Source of the DNA: Nelumbo lutea
Lineage: Eukaryota > Streptophyta > Magnoliopsida > Proteales > Nelumbonaceae
Assembly: GCA_022828595.1 (NCBI GenBank)
Contig: JAKGHH010000003.1
Coordinates: 98,665,583-98,729,582 of the forward strand
DNA: 64,000 bases
Reading direction: 5' to 3'
Below, piece by piece: positions 10,701 through 22,588 of this stretch; the first letter of the stretch is position 1, and every line of letters starts with the position of its first letter. The position numbers and the translations under genes were made by a program. The notes beneath the pieces were generated by a model that had not been told where the DNA came from, ran no database searches, and saw nothing but the letters and a program-made list of their open reading frames with translations.

Positions 10701-11559
10701 GTTAGTAGAGGGTGATGCGTCAATTCTCGGAGGTGGTTGGTGTCGTTCAAGGGCTTGGCCTGTTTGATATCGAAGAGCCTAATGCTGGAGATGCTATCGT
10801 CACTGATGCCTAGGAGCGTGCCGAGAACCCCCCAATGGACAATTGATGTGATGTCTCTTTCTCCCCCCTCCCCTTTTTGTTGTACACAGCTCGGTATACC
10901 GAGCTTATAAAATTGTATCAACTTTTTCATTAATGGAAGTTTGGTCTTTTTGCCAAGCACATTATGTGTTGTTTTCCCTTCTTTTTCTAAGTTGTTGTGC
11001 TTCGGAATTAGATTGGTTGGTAGGGACCATAGGCTGTGCTTCTATACTTGCTCTTAAGCTAGTCGAGGTTTTGGATTTGATGTTGTGGCCGGAGTCTTTG
11101 GCTTTGCAACATCAGTCTTACGTTGGCTGAGGTCTTTGGCTCTAATTCTCACCGGCCAAGGTCTTTGGCTTAGTGGCATTGGTCTTATCCTGGCCGAGAT
11201 CTTCAACTTTGTGGCCTCGGTCTTATGCTGGCCAAGGTGCTCCCAAGCTCTCAACATTGTTAGGGAGCTCAATGGCAACTAGTCTTGGAGAGCTTCACAC
11301 TCTACTCCAACTACAAGTCGGGATGGTGTGCAGAGTTCGATGGCAGTCCTCTTGCCATTATGTGGCAGGGATATTGTTCCCGCAGTGCCCATTGAGGTTT
11401 TGTTCTAGCCTCGACCGTCTGTGATTGGTCGAGTCTTTCATAAGGTTGTTGTTGCATTGTGACCATTGGTCAATGCGGAGTTCATCCATTGGAGTTCGGT
11501 TGAGCTATAAGCAAGCGTTTGAATTCATGTGTTTAGAAAATTCTTCGTTTATTGAACTT
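10701..11559. other. Non-coding spacer of element B
   Basis: No gene. Contains several imperfect copies of a GGCC(A/G)AGGTCTTTGGCT-like word (about 11085-11240), apparently degenerate short direct repeats. In a complete Tat element pol would lie between here and gag. It is missing. Confidence 0.5.
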
Positions 11560-13290
11560 GTACAGCCCGGTCTCCATTAGTGCTTGCATTGATCATCATC
11601 AATACATCTTACTCATGGTACTCTAGCTCCTCGAAGTAGGTCTTCCGCGCCTAGTTTCCCCTTTTAAGGGCTGTCCCCCCCAAGATGATAGAGATGACCC
11701 AAACCGAGGGAGCTCGGGTTGGGGGCTCATCGACATGGAGCAGTTCTTTTTTGGGTTTATGCTCTTTGATATCGATGAATCCACAAAGGTATCTGTGTCG
11801 AACGGGGTCTTCTAGGTGGTGGCAAAGGTCGTGGCAACTTTCGGTGTCATAATTGTGGCCTTGGTGGAAATAGAAATACTTGTCTTGATTTCTCTTGTTG
11901 CCTTGGGTTTTCATCTTCTCTGGCCACTTGACAAAGTTGTGGTCATGGATTTGCATCAATATGTCAGCCCATGGAGTGTTGAGTGGAGTGAATTTGTGAT
12001 ACGTCGGCAGCGTGGTCCTCGGTTTGTGGTTAGGTCGACGATCTTGTCTCTTGGCATCTCGGACTAGTGGTTGGCCATCATGGTCTCGGTCGTGTTGGTC
12101 TTCATCCTCCTTGTGCAATGCTTGGGTCTCTTCAGCATTCACATACTTCTATGCATGTTTCATGAGCGTGGTTAAGTTGGGCAGAGGGTTCTTTTGCAGC
12201 AAGAAGCTAAACATTAAGGAGCGCCGTCCGTTCATGATGGTTGTCATAGCTATTAACTGGTCCAGAGCTCGAACATAGAGGGCCTCAACGTTGAATCTCG
12301 CCAAGTATTCCCTCAAGTTTCTCCTTTCCTTTGTTGTACTTGCATGAGACTGGCCGACGTCTTCCAGGGCCTTTACCTGACGATGAACTATGCCAGGAAC
12401 TATGTTTCTAGCTGCTCCCAAGAGGATATGGACCACGGTGGAAGGGGGCATACCAAGTTCTAGTGACTCCGTGGAGGGTGGCGATGAAGGCCTTGCACAT
12501 GAGGCCCTCGGAGGAGCCGTACAACATCATTATTGCCTTGAACTCTTCAATATGGTTTTTGGGGTTTGAGGCCCCATCGTACTTTTCGAATTAAGAAGGT
12601 TGCCATCTGCCTAGGGGAAGTTCATCGACAATCTCTTGGACAAAGGCGGGCTCTTTAGTGGATTGCTAACTATGACATTGCTCTATTGGTCAAGCCGTCG
12701 GAGGGGCTGCACTTCTATCTGCTTGGCTGCGCTCTAGTTCGGCCAGCCACTTTCTCAGTCCTCTAATCTTGACATCTCTCTTGCTTGGGATGATGTTTGC
12801 AGACTTTTTCTTTTTGGGGATCGTAGGTTTGTTTCAAACCAAACTGGATTATGCTATCGAGATCAGAGGGTGTAGTAGACGTTGGCCAAGTCGTTCTTTC
12901 ACCAGCACTCAAGCAGAATGATGGGATCTACTATGGGTGTCGTGCATGCGAGGTCGGGCTGGGGACTCGGGTCTTCTGAACAACTGTAGTCACTCACGAT
13001 CGGATTGGGCCCTATGCTTGTTTGAGTGGCACCTTTTGGAGTCCGTGGTGCAAGGATTGGCCATGGCATGTGCCTACGCGGCAAGGCGAGTGGCTTGGGG
13101 GGTTGTGCACTTGTTGTCCCAACATCTCCATCATGGTGAGGATACAGTCAACTTTTTGCTACATGGCGAGGAACTATATGGGGTCAATTGCTGCTTAATA
13201 TTGGGGCTCCCGAAGTGGGGAGCTGTGAAGTGAGCGGGATCCCCAAGATGGGGAACAAGCTCTGGAACGGTCGAATGTGTTCTTAGGCAT
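11560..13290 (-). pseudogene. gag remnant, Tat-like element B
   Basis: Gag start ATG at 13290 (MPKNTFDRS) corresponds to MPKNTSNCS of element C. The Retrotrans_gag core lies near 12640-12420 (FEKYDGASNPKNHIEEFKAI, then GLMCKAFIATLHG). The C-terminal part at 12142-11651 contains the nucleocapsid-like pattern YFYFHQGHNYDTESCHDLCH and DPVRHRYLCGFI. After that the frame reads VISIILGGT...ARKTYFEE, the usual linker between gag and protease in this lineage. Sequence homologous to protease or later pol does not follow, so the element ends its coding capacity here. Multiple stops; dead. Confidence 0.8.
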
Positions 13291-13343
13291 AGTTGCTTTT
13301 AGTGCACGGGAAGGGGTTTGGAAAATAACTTTTTATATGTTTT

Positions 13344-13361
13344 CCACAGACGATGGCAATC
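13344..13361 (-). other. Primer-binding-site-like sequence of element B
   Basis: Minus strand GATTGCCATCGTCTGTGG aligns with the TTGGCACCATCTGTGG site of element C, located between LTR and gag start. It has diverged at several positions. Confidence 0.65.
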
Positions 13362-13795
13362 CGAGGTGTTTCGAAATGATGACACAGTCAGATAATCCTG
13401 CCAACTGGATGAGGCTAAGGTGGAAGGATGAAACTGTGCACGAAGGTCTACAACCAGGAGAAAGGTCAAAGGCCTAAGGATTTGTTCCTCGGGTAGGTAC
13501 TCCGATGCTCAAGTTAGTAGGATCAAGAAGGATGTGGTTGGGCCAAGCAAGTTGAAATGGTACTGGTCTGGGCCGAAGATATAGTACAAAGAGGTATTCA
13601 AAAGAGTGTCATTCCAAAAAAATGTCCTTACCTCGAGAAGGGAATACCTATTTATAGTTGGGTGCCCATGTCCCAAATGGATAGGGCTTCTGGGATTGTC
13701 AAGATGAGGGTATCCGCCAAGGTCTTCAGGATGTTTCCTCTTTCCTGATGGATTTCGCTTCCTTGTCCGTATAGGACACTCCTTCTTAGTCATGA
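13362..13795 (-). mobile_element. 5' LTR of Tat-like element B (truncated)
   Basis: Matches 8126-8510 and the inverse of 20004-20473, including the TATA-containing ATACCTATTTATAGTTGGG. Similarity stops at about 13795, where unrelated AT-rich DNA begins, so roughly 110 bp of the promoter-distal (U3) end is missing. The two LTRs of B differ at many positions, so B is old. Confidence 0.75.
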
Positions 13796-16259
13796 TTTTT
13801 GTACTCGAACATCTGGTACAAAAAACTTATATTATTTACAAAATAATATATTTCTTATTTATTTTTAATTTTGACTTAATTTGCTAGGCTAAGGCTCCAA
13901 CGGAAGAGCAGCCGGTCGTGCATATCACGTGAAGCACGTGAAAGCATGAAGTAATGCAACCAAAGCCACGTGCAGGGTGAATTGCTGACGTGTGAGGCCC
14001 ACGTTGAATATCAGGGTGACGTGGCGCACCAATAGTAACTCGTACCGCCCTGAGTGTTCCCGTTTCCGAATATACGAACAATAATAATTGTAGGAGTTGG
14101 GAGATTCTGCGTTTATTATTAGGCATCAGATCCATACGCTCCAACATTTGTCAATATGATCTGTCATCGTACATCTCACTCGTGATAAAAGTGAGTGCGA
14201 CCCACAATTTACAAAGTCAGACCATGGAGACCGGAGAGCAAACAAGAATGGGACCCGCCCTCCACCTCCAGGATCCCTCTCTTTTTTGGAGATAAATGTT
14301 TGTCGGGGCTACCCTGGATGTGGATCCCATTCCCATCAAAATTATTGTCAGGTTTTATAACTTGTTGACGTGGACATTCCAGTACAATTTTGTCACAGTC
14401 AACAGCACAGTTATTACAATTTTGCCATTCTCTTTTTTATTTTACAATTTTGTCTCATTCTTTTCAAAATTATTGGGCTTTTTGCACATTATAAAATTCG
14501 GAGAAGTAAGGATTTGCCCAATGCAGATTTTTTATTAACACTGTAGGGGTATAAACATTTAAATGAACCTATATCCACATTCTATATGCATTCACAGCTG
14601 TTCATAAATTGGCATCAATTCCGAATTGGCACCTATTCCATACATTAAACATACAAATTCTGATATTGGAGGTATTGGTCATTCTCCCTATAAAATTTCC
14701 TCATTTGACAAATTCAGTTGTCTTTTCAAAATAATTGCAAAAAAGTGGGCGGAAGAGATTTTAAATGTTAGGGTTTTTACTATCCACTCCAGTTTGGGAT
14801 GCCAAATTAATGGGATGGTATTTATAGGGGGAGCTGGTAATAAATACATTTTGAGAAAATTCCAATTCTGAGATAGATTGAACATTAAAAATCCCTTTAA
14901 TTAATTAATTTTTTCATTTTAAAAATCTATGATGCAGAAAAGATACAGTATGAAAAGGGTTTTATCAATCAAAACTCACCCATGAATTTTGTTCACTATC
15001 ATGTTTATGATTCTGATTTATTGGTTAGTTGTTTTTCAGATCTTATATCTTTTCCATATTATAGTGAAACCCTTATGACTATATATATATATATATTTAT
15101 ATTATATTTGCAGGCATGCACACCACATATATAGATCGAAGGCACAACCAGTTTGGCCTCTTCTTTAAAACATTGATCTCATTATTAGAAATAAAGATAA
15201 TTTTGTGAATTCACATCAGGCCCCACAAAGGGGGCACCGTCCCAACCCTCTACCAATCTCATCTAACACCACACATCTCACCACGGGAGTGAGACCCATC
15301 ATAAATAAATAAGATGTGCGAGTTGAAATCAGCCCCCAAATAAGATAGTTTCCCATAATGTCCCACACCGCATCCTCACCATGTATTGATAACATTTCAT
15401 GATGATGCTTCATCATTTCTTTTACTATCACCGGGAGATATTCTCAATACACAGCAGGGATATACTGTGGGACGTTGTGGGAAACCATATTGTGGGGGGC
15501 TGATTTGAAGTTTTGAACTCGAGATGTGCGGTCTCAATTCATGTTGGTAGATCCAGACTCTCTCTATCAGCTCCAATTATCTGGATACAACTCACAACAA
15601 GGGTAAGAATAAATCTAATCAAATGATCCAGGCTAATTGCGAAAACAACCCAAAACCAAGATCTAATCAATTTTGACATCCAGGTGCTCTATAACTTGCT
15701 AAAAAAAAACCACAAACATATTTGAACATCAAAAACCTTTGAACACAACTTTTATTCACTATCAGACCGTTTAATAATGGCTGAAATCGTTCTTTCAGTA
15801 GGAAAATTCATTACAGAGAAGATACAGCAAGACAAGCCACCCAACAAAAGGCGTATAAGCCAGAGGGCGGTTCGGATTCTAAAAACACATTGAAGATTCC
15901 TTCTACGAGCCATATTCGCAAGGTTATGAGACACAGTATTTTCCGATAAATTTACATACAAAATGATACAGAGATAAAAAACACAGTATTCGCAAGGTTA
16001 TATTGAACCTGTGTTGTTAACACAACAAGACAACAACAAAAAAAAAAAATTCTGTGCTGTAATTCTGATCTGCTCTGCTCAGTGCCGTAGCAACGATTCA
16101 ATTGCTTAGTCATGGATTGTCCCTTGTTATAGTGAATAAAATAATCATATAGTAAAAAATTAGGCATATTCTAACCAACCCAACATGCCATTCAGTAATA
16201 AGGATTGCCTAAAAGGGCTAAGCAATTATGTTAGTTCAACTACTTCGGCGGTTATCCCA
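13796..16259. other. Low-copy DNA without a recognised gene
   Basis: No coding domain recognised. AT-rich, with a short (TA)n run near 15082-15100 and an inverted repeat described separately. Short open frames show no family resemblance. Confidence 0.5.
15322..15512. repeat. Imperfect inverted repeat (about 46-bp arms)
   Basis: The arm at about 15322-15367 (ending TTTCCCATAATGTCCCACA) is complementary to the arm at 15466-15512 (starting TGTGGGACGTTGTGGGAAAC, then GGGGGCTGATTT), with a loop of about 98 bp. It could be a small fold-back element or the remains of two opposed repeat ends. No target duplication identified. Confidence 0.65.
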
Positions 16260-16590
16260 CAATTCCTAAAGCCACTTTGGGCCAAAACATGCATGGATTG
16301 GGGGATAAGATAGATGTTATAAATAAGTTACAACCAATTAAACATCTTTAAATATGTTAGAAATAACTCACTACTTAGAAATTGTATACAACATCTTAAA
16401 AAGATGCAGACCTAGATATGAAGAAAATATTAGAAATTACATTACAAACATTTGGGCAATGTACAAAAGTGAAGAAGAAAGAATTCCCATGTAATCAGAA
16501 CTTAGATAAGTAAGCATTGATCAGTCAAATTAAAACACACAATCACAGCCTTTGCACAGAAGATAGTTAGCACAAAACCAGTAGAATGGG
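16260..16590 (+). repeat. Dispersed duplicated segment, copy 1
   Basis: Shares ordered blocks with 47361-47760: TTGGGCCAAAA-CATGGAT, then GCAGACCTAGATATGAAG (16406-16423), then AAAACACACAATCACAGCCT (16532-) and ACAAAACCAGTAGAA. Spacing between blocks differs, so this is an old diverged duplication. No reading frame or transposon termini recognised. Confidence 0.7.
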
Positions 16591-18200
16591 TCAAGAGTCT
16601 GTTTGTTACTCTTTATTTTCCCATTTTCCATTGTTTCATGGTTTCAACTTGTTTCTGTTTGTTACTACTTATTTCTGTTTCTGGTAGTGAGAGGAGGGAG
16701 GGTCAAGAGTCTGTGGCAAGAACATATACATTGGCATAAAAGACACCCCTTGTATTTCTCTAATTAATACTTTCTTTTATTTCATTTTTTTTCCTCATAT
16801 TTTCATTTCCACTTTTTTCTTCAATCATTTTGCTTTCGCCCATATGTAGAACAAAAAAGAAAAGGTCCAAAAACAGTTAATTAGGATGCTTGCTTCAACC
16901 AATTCAACCTTGATTGCTGCAAATGGAGATTAGACAAGATCACATGAATAATATCTGCTAACCCAAGTAATAAAAACATATTTAGAATAAAATAATATAG
17001 CCACAAGGATTCTATACATCAAGGCCCAAGTATGAGAGTTGAATCTGAAAATTTTCATGAACAACTATAGTTAAACAGACGATTGAGATCAGATACCTTG
17101 CCAACTAATTGTGAAATATTTTAATGACAGAATCTTTTAAAGACCAAAGATATCATGTTTCACTGTGATTGAAATCTATATCCTTTGGTTCCAAGTTATA
17201 GAATAATGCCAAATAGACAAATTACATACCACATGAATAGAAATAGGCTGTATTTGATTCAGGGAATTGGAGGTTCAGGTTAGAAATTGAATTCAGTTAG
17301 GACATTCATCCCTCCCTCCCCACAAATATTGCCCTTCATCGCCATGCAGACTGTATATTTCTTCAACAATTTATAAATTGGAAAGCTCTTCAAATTCCAC
17401 AGAAAAAGAAAAATGAAAGAAAATCGAGGCATCATTAATCATTTTTTTTATCAGTGAAGCATCTATAATCATTGTTCTCAAAAGATTTACTCAATCCAGT
17501 CATGCAAAGCAAAAGGTTGAGTAGACCCTATCATTTCATTAGGCGAATAACCCTGTCAAAAGATTTACTCAATCGAGTCTTTTTTTTTTTTTGTTAAAAT
17601 AAGAAAAAAAAAATAGAACAAGCTACCAAGGTTCAGTGACTGTGATAATGAAAATATCCCAATTGCCATTTTAAAGAACACGGTGACAACATGGTTCTTC
17701 AGTTGGAATCATTGAGTATCACAGTCTCTAAACAAGAACTAACTTCCTTCATCATTATAATTGTTTTTTAAGGTTGGCCCGGTTGGGGTATTTGGGTAGA
17801 ATCACTCTTCAATGGATGTGATCCGTGGTGAAGTTAAAGAAACAATTGATTTGTAGGAGAACCATAGAGAATGAGGTTTTCTGCTACTTATCAGGAAAAG
17901 GAATCATTTCATGACTGTTTGAACTTTGAAGTCACTACCAGTTCTTGTTCTCCTAGCTGCCATCAAAGCAAACTCCTGATTGTCATTTATACACCAAAAT
18001 GGCAGTTCCATGAAATTCAAATTACTTAAATTGGAATTTCTTGACCCAATTCCAATTTAAGAAACAAAACAAACCGTACACACAGTTTAACCATCTTAAA
18101 CGCAGCAGTGAGGCATAAAAACCCGAGACAGGTTTTACAGTACTAATTAATATTCATTCATAACAAGTTCTCAATTACAATGATATTGAAGAAAGGAATG
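16591..18200. other. Gene-free stretch downstream of the transferase gene
   Basis: AT-rich, no domain recognised. The part nearest 18200 is probably the 3' UTR and terminator of the minus-strand transferase gene. A T tract at 17579-17593 and related A-rich runs are simple sequence. Confidence 0.5.
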
Positions 18201-18303
18201 AAACATTACATAGACCAGATGCCTGCAATACCTATGTGATCACCGAAGAAGAGTACACTTCTCCACGAAGTGTACTTAATCTACCTCATTTTTATTTCTT
18301 CAT

Positions 18304-19059
18304 TCAAACCAACTTCGTTTCTTTCTTGTATGCTTCCAATTCATTCACCCACAGCTCAGCGAACTCACAATTCTTGTAGGACTCAAACCAAGGACCACCA
18401 GAAGTATAATGTATGGCCTTGGGGGATGTTGCCGGGTCGTTCTCATCGACGTTGTTATGACCCACTAGAAAATTCCATACAAATGGGATCGACCCAATCT
18501 CATGATCCTCGAGCCACATAAATCTGTGAAGGTAAGCACCTGTCTGTGAATTCACCACGTCGGGCGTCAAGATCCGATTTTTCTGATGCCCACAGTTATA
18601 AAGCACCATGGAAGACCAGTTCTTTCGTGGGTAAATAGTCTGCACAACCCCATCCATCTTGGTGCTTTCTTTGGGCGCATAATCGTGCTGAACGCACATA
18701 ATTGCGTACTTATCATCGACCAGATCCCTCAATTCCTTTATATCTGCCGTGTAAAGAAAGTCACAGTCCACGAACATTACCCAGCCATCGAAATTGGCAA
18801 GATAAGGAGTCAAGAACCGAGTGAAAGAGAACTCTGTGCTCTCAGTCGAGCCACGCTCACGCCAGTAAAGGCCCTTACTCCTCAGATCCTGCTGCTTGAT
18901 GGGTATGACCTCCACCGGAATTGAGGACCGCTTCAGCAGCGAATAGCGGCAGACCTCGAAAGCAATATCCTCGCGGGGATCATATCCCACGAAGACCTTG
19001 AAAGTCTTCTTTGCATCGCCATTGCAAGCTGGGGCATCAACCTTTCCGTTCAAAGTCAT
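18304..19059 (-). CDS. GT8-like nucleotide-diphospho-sugar transferase
   Basis: Intact 251-codon single coding exon. After a hydrophilic N-terminus the core begins KTFKVFVGYDPREDIAFEVC (19-38), the Rossmann-like start of a nucleotide-sugar transferase fold. A D-x-D metal/nucleotide-sugar site is DCD (98-100, in MFVDCDFLY). HYTSGGPWF (217-225) occupies the place of the C-terminal H-x-x-G-x-x-x-W type motif of GT8 enzymes. YPRKNWSSMVLYNCGH (143-158) is typical of a plant-wide family annotated only as 'nucleotide-diphospho-sugar transferase superfamily'. Donor and acceptor are unknown. No signal peptide or transmembrane segment is visible, which is unusual for Golgi GT8 proteins and suggests a cytosolic enzyme. 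ATG at 19059 is chosen because the 5 codons upstream in frame contain no ATG and a splice acceptor lies at 19092. Confidence 0.9.
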   Translation of the reverse strand: MTLNGKVDAPACNGDAKKTFKVFVGYDPREDIAFEVCRYSLLKRSSIPVEVIPIKQQDLRSKGLYWRERGSTESTEFSFTRFLTPYLANFDGWVMFVDCDFLYTADIKELRDLVDDKYAIMCVQHDYAPKESTKMDGVVQTIYPRKNWSSMVLYNCGHQKNRILTPDVVNSQTGAYLHRFMWLEDHEIGSIPFVWNFLVGHNNVDENDPATSPKAIHYTSGGPWFESYKNCEFAELWVNELEAYKKETKLV

Positions 19060-19091
19060 CTCAGCCGATTCCAAAAACAGAAGCCTTATAT

Positions 19092-19400
19092 CTGGAAAGA
19101 CGAAAAACAGACAGAATTAGTGTCCAATTCCTGCCAACAGAAACGCACAACGTGATTCTATTCTTCGCTCCTTCAACAAAAAACTTTCATAGAGAAAAAG
19201 AAACAAATGTACATTCGAGCTTTCAGTACAAGTTTTTGAATAACAGAATCACCGAAATGGAATCAAATCGAGCATACATAACAATCTCAAGGCGAAAATG
19301 CAGATAAAAACAGTCAAAAGATGAACGAATTTCGTTGAAAACGAATTGAAAAGGCAAAGACCGAGAGATTTAAGGGGGGAGAGAGGAGGGAGGAGGGTAC
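19092..19400 (-). other. Probable 5'-UTR intron of the transferase gene
   Basis: In gene orientation the donor is CTTG|GTACCC (exon ends at 19401), and the acceptor is a pyrimidine-rich tract ending TCTTTCCAG before ATATAAGG (exon resumes at 19091). The 309-bp length and T-rich interior fit a plant leader intron. Predicted from splice signals only. Confidence 0.6.
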
Positions 19401-19483
19401 CAAGAGAAGAGAGAGTGTGTTAGCGAGAAACTCGAGAGCACTGGCTTTGAGTTTTGATGGAAAAACGGGGATTGAGGGGTTGG

Positions 19484-19494
19484 ACTTATATAAC
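19484..19494 (-). promoter_or_regulatory. TATA box of the transferase gene
   Basis: Minus strand TTATATAAGTCC lies about 85 bp upstream of the predicted splice donor, placing the transcription start near 19455-19460. A pyrimidine-rich CTCTCTCTTCTCTTG leader stretch follows, common in plant 5' UTRs. Confidence 0.65.
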
Positions 19495-20003
19495 AACATC
19501 GGCCACGAGAGTTCCTCTTCGCCATCTCTTAACGCACTCTGTTAAGAGAGTGCGTACGAGATTTACTTCTTATGCCTTCTTCTGTGCTTCGCGTTTTCCC
19601 GCGCCTAAAGATTTCTCTTCCTTGTGCGGTAAAAAACCGCCTACCGATACAAACGTATCCTACGTTTGTAGGATTATGCTTTGGAAATTGAAAAAGATGT
19701 GGTATGAGAAATTGCTCGTTTTGCTGTTTTATATCAATTGTATCAAATAGAAAATTTGAGAAAATGTTTCTTTCAGCACCATTTTTAAAGAAAACACCTC
19801 AAAACAGCATCGATCCCAAACACCACGTAAAATAAAAGAGTTCAGCTAATCCCATCTCTATTCTAACGCGCTAAGCCGCTAACAATAGAAAAGGCTGCAA
19901 AGGCTGGAGTCCATACTTTGTGAGCAATTCAGTAGCACTAAAATTGGGTTTGGGTACTCCTGGGTCTGCTTGTGACTGTTCATCAAAACGAATGTAAGCT
20001 AAG

Positions 20004-20473
20004 TGTTCAGATGATGGCTGAGTTGGCTAGGGAGGCCACGTGGCAGCTTATGCAGCTGTCCTCTATTTAGCCATGTCGACATCACGCATAACAAAAGAGT
20101 ACAACTAAGGAGTGTCTTATACAAACACCCCAATAACCCCAGAAGCCCTATCCATGTAGGACACAAACACCCAATTATAAATAGGTATTCCTTGCTCGAG
20201 GTAAGAGACTTTTGAAAACTTTTCTCCAAGTATCCTTGCATTATCTCTTCGACAAAGACCAACATTATTTTCACCTGCTCAGCCCAATTACCTTTCTCTA
20301 TTCAACTAACTTGAGCGTCGAGGTACCTACTTGGGGAATAACTCCTCGGGCCTCTAACTTTTCTCATGGTTGTAGATCCTAGTGCACGGCTTCGTCCTTC
20401 CACCTCGGCTTAGTTTAGTTGTTAGGATTATCTAATTGTGCCCTTGGTTCAAAACACCTTAGATCAGACAGCA
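20004..20473 (+). mobile_element. 5' LTR of Tat-like element C (about 470 bp)
   Basis: Starts TGTTCAGATGATGG and ends near CAGACAGCA, just before the PBS-like site. It is the inverse of the LTRs of element B and includes the promoter word CAATTATAAATAGGTATTCC (TATA near 20176-20182). No matching 3' LTR lies in the window: the element is truncated within RNase H. Confidence 0.8.
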
Positions 20474-20478
20474 TCAAA

Positions 20479-20494
20479 TTGGCACCATCTGTGG
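20479..20494 (+). other. Primer-binding-site-like sequence of element C
   Basis: TTGGCACCATCTGTGG starts about 5 bp after the LTR end. Equivalent sites exist in elements A and B. Related to the TTGGCGCC-type PBS of Tat/Athila elements. Confidence 0.7.
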
Positions 20495-20547
20495 AAATAG
20501 TACAAAAAGTAGTTTCCCAAACATCCTTCCGTGCACTCAAGACAACC

Positions 20548-20638
20548 ATGCCTAAGAACACATCCAACTGCTCTGGAGCCCGTTCCCCATCTCAGGGATC
20601 CCGTTCATTCCACAACTCTCTGTCCCGAGAGCCCTAGT
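20548..20638 (+). pseudogene. gag N-terminal end of Tat-like element C
   Basis: ATG at 20548 starts MPKNTSNCSGARSPSQGSRS, parallel to element B. The frame runs to the insertion point of a copia solo LTR at 20639 and resumes after 22589. Confidence 0.75.
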
Positions 20639-22583
20639 TGTTAGACAGTTTTGTATGCCCTTAGCTTCAATCTGATTTGATGCACTTTTGATATTTAGTG
20701 TAAATAAATAAAGTGCATGTTTGATTCATGTTATTTGGTATAATTCTGTGTAAGACCCTAAAACTAGACACTTATTGAGACTCGGTTAGTTTTAAATGTT
20801 CACAACCATTGGATAAGTCTGGGGAGATTTATCCTACCAAGGCTGATATAGGTGTGCCGCCAAGTGTTGGGATGGACTATCTCGGCCACCACGGTAAGAC
20901 CCAAGGCACATGCAGTATGGGATTATTTGAATCCTTGAACCAGACTAGATTTCCAGTATTGCCCTAGACCTTGGAGATAGATGGGAAAAATTGGAAAGTT
21001 ACACCTGACCCCTAGACTCGATTATGACACTTCACTAGGTGTCAGATCGGGCTGTCATTGATATGCCAATTAGTGAGATCCTTAGCGGGGGTCAAAACCT
21101 GGGCATGTTGGGGCAGTCTGAGAATTTATCTGAGTGGGTGATCATAGTGACAGGATCAGCCCCTTTGTCAGACAAAGGTAATGATCGGGAATGCACTCTC
21201 TCTGATGGAAACCAAACCACCGGCAGTTGATTTCAATCGTAGGAATTTTGTTTTGCAAAATTTATATATGATATATATACATATATATATTTGTACGGTT
21301 TCAAAATGTTTGCAAATGGTTTTAATTCCCGGGATCCATGTGAGTGGAGAGTGCAGCACTGTTCCTTGCAGCTGAGGGAGAGGTCCTCTCTTATTGGGTA
21401 ATGCTCGATCATTAAGGGCTGAGAGGTTAAGTGTTAGGCCATTTAGGATATTACCTGATGGGCTATTCTTGCACCTGCCTACAGTTCCTGGGTTTTTATA
21501 AGATGGCTTGGCCCAGGGACCACTTAATGTAAGTGTTGGATATAGGGTCCATATGATGGGCTCAGGGGTTTACTGAGCTTCTTTAGTGAATTCGGCTAGG
21601 CCTTGTAAGAAGGCTGGATGGAACCCATATGGCTGGTGTGTAGATCAATGCTTGGGTCCCACGCCATACAAAGAAGCCTAACTGGGCAGTAGGTTGGAAA
21701 CTAGTTAATCACTGAACACTTAATGGGCCAAAAGCCCATTTCAAACTGGGCTGATATGATCACCCATTTATGGGGTGGATCTGAGATTAAAGTTAGCAAA
21801 AGGATTGGGCCTTTGACCTTATCCACTCCAGGAGATCAAATTCAAATTAGATTTGAATCTGGTAACCTCCTGATAAGATCAAGAGTAAGCTAATCTAATC
21901 TGCAGATAGGATTAAGATCACCCCTATCCAAATGCTGATTTGGATTGGGATAGCCTCCTAATTAGGAGGTTTCTTAATCAAGAAGAAAGAGGAGAAACCT
22001 AAGAGAACAACAACAGAATTCGAACTAAGGGTTTGTGTGCAAGAGAACATCCTGTGAATTGAGGTTGGATCTCATACACACTCCAAAGAGAAACGATTTC
22101 AGTCATCTTCACTTCAGGAGTTCTCCTCCAGCTGTCGCCATTCTTTCTGACAAGATTCGATCTTTGAAGAAGAAAGAAATCAAGAAATCAGTTCTTGACA
22201 TCAATTTTGTAGAAAAGACTGAAAAGATTTGGTGCTCACAGTTTCTAGAGGGTTCTTGCGAAGGATTCAGTGTGTAGGACGCACTCTGTTGGTTCCGTTC
22301 CACCTATTACTGTGTCATCTTTAGCAGAAGTGGTTCTTGGTGTCCTCTTTGGGCGTGAACACCAACTTTGGGAGATACTGCTTCTCTGGATCAGGTATAG
22401 TTCCCTCCTTGTCTTTTGGTTCAGATCTGGTTCAATTATGGTTCAAGTAGGATTCTTGAATATTGTATTCTCAAATCAGGGAATATGATTCCTAGTTGGA
22501 AGAAGGTAGGAAAATTTTTGAAATTCGCCCACCCATTCCGCAATCTTTTTGGTGTCCATACAATGGATCCTACCATTCTTTCA
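20639..22583 (+). mobile_element. Copia-type solo LTR, copy 2 (1945 bp)
   Basis: Complete LTR: starts TGTTAGACAGTTTTGTATGC and ends CCATTCTTTCA, flanked by CTAGT (20634-20638) and CTAGC (22584-22588), a 5-bp duplication with one change. It aligns along its length with the 3' LTR at 32240 and with copy 1. Element C gag sequence lies on both sides, so this is a solo LTR left by LTR-LTR recombination, not the 5' LTR of the copia element further right. Confidence 0.9.
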
Positions 22584-22588
22584 CTAGC

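Noticed and set aside
19060..19074. Extending the transferase by five codons upstream of its ATG
   Set aside because: The upstream in-frame codon is TTG, not ATG, and a splice acceptor lies at 19092. ATG 19059 is the plausible start.
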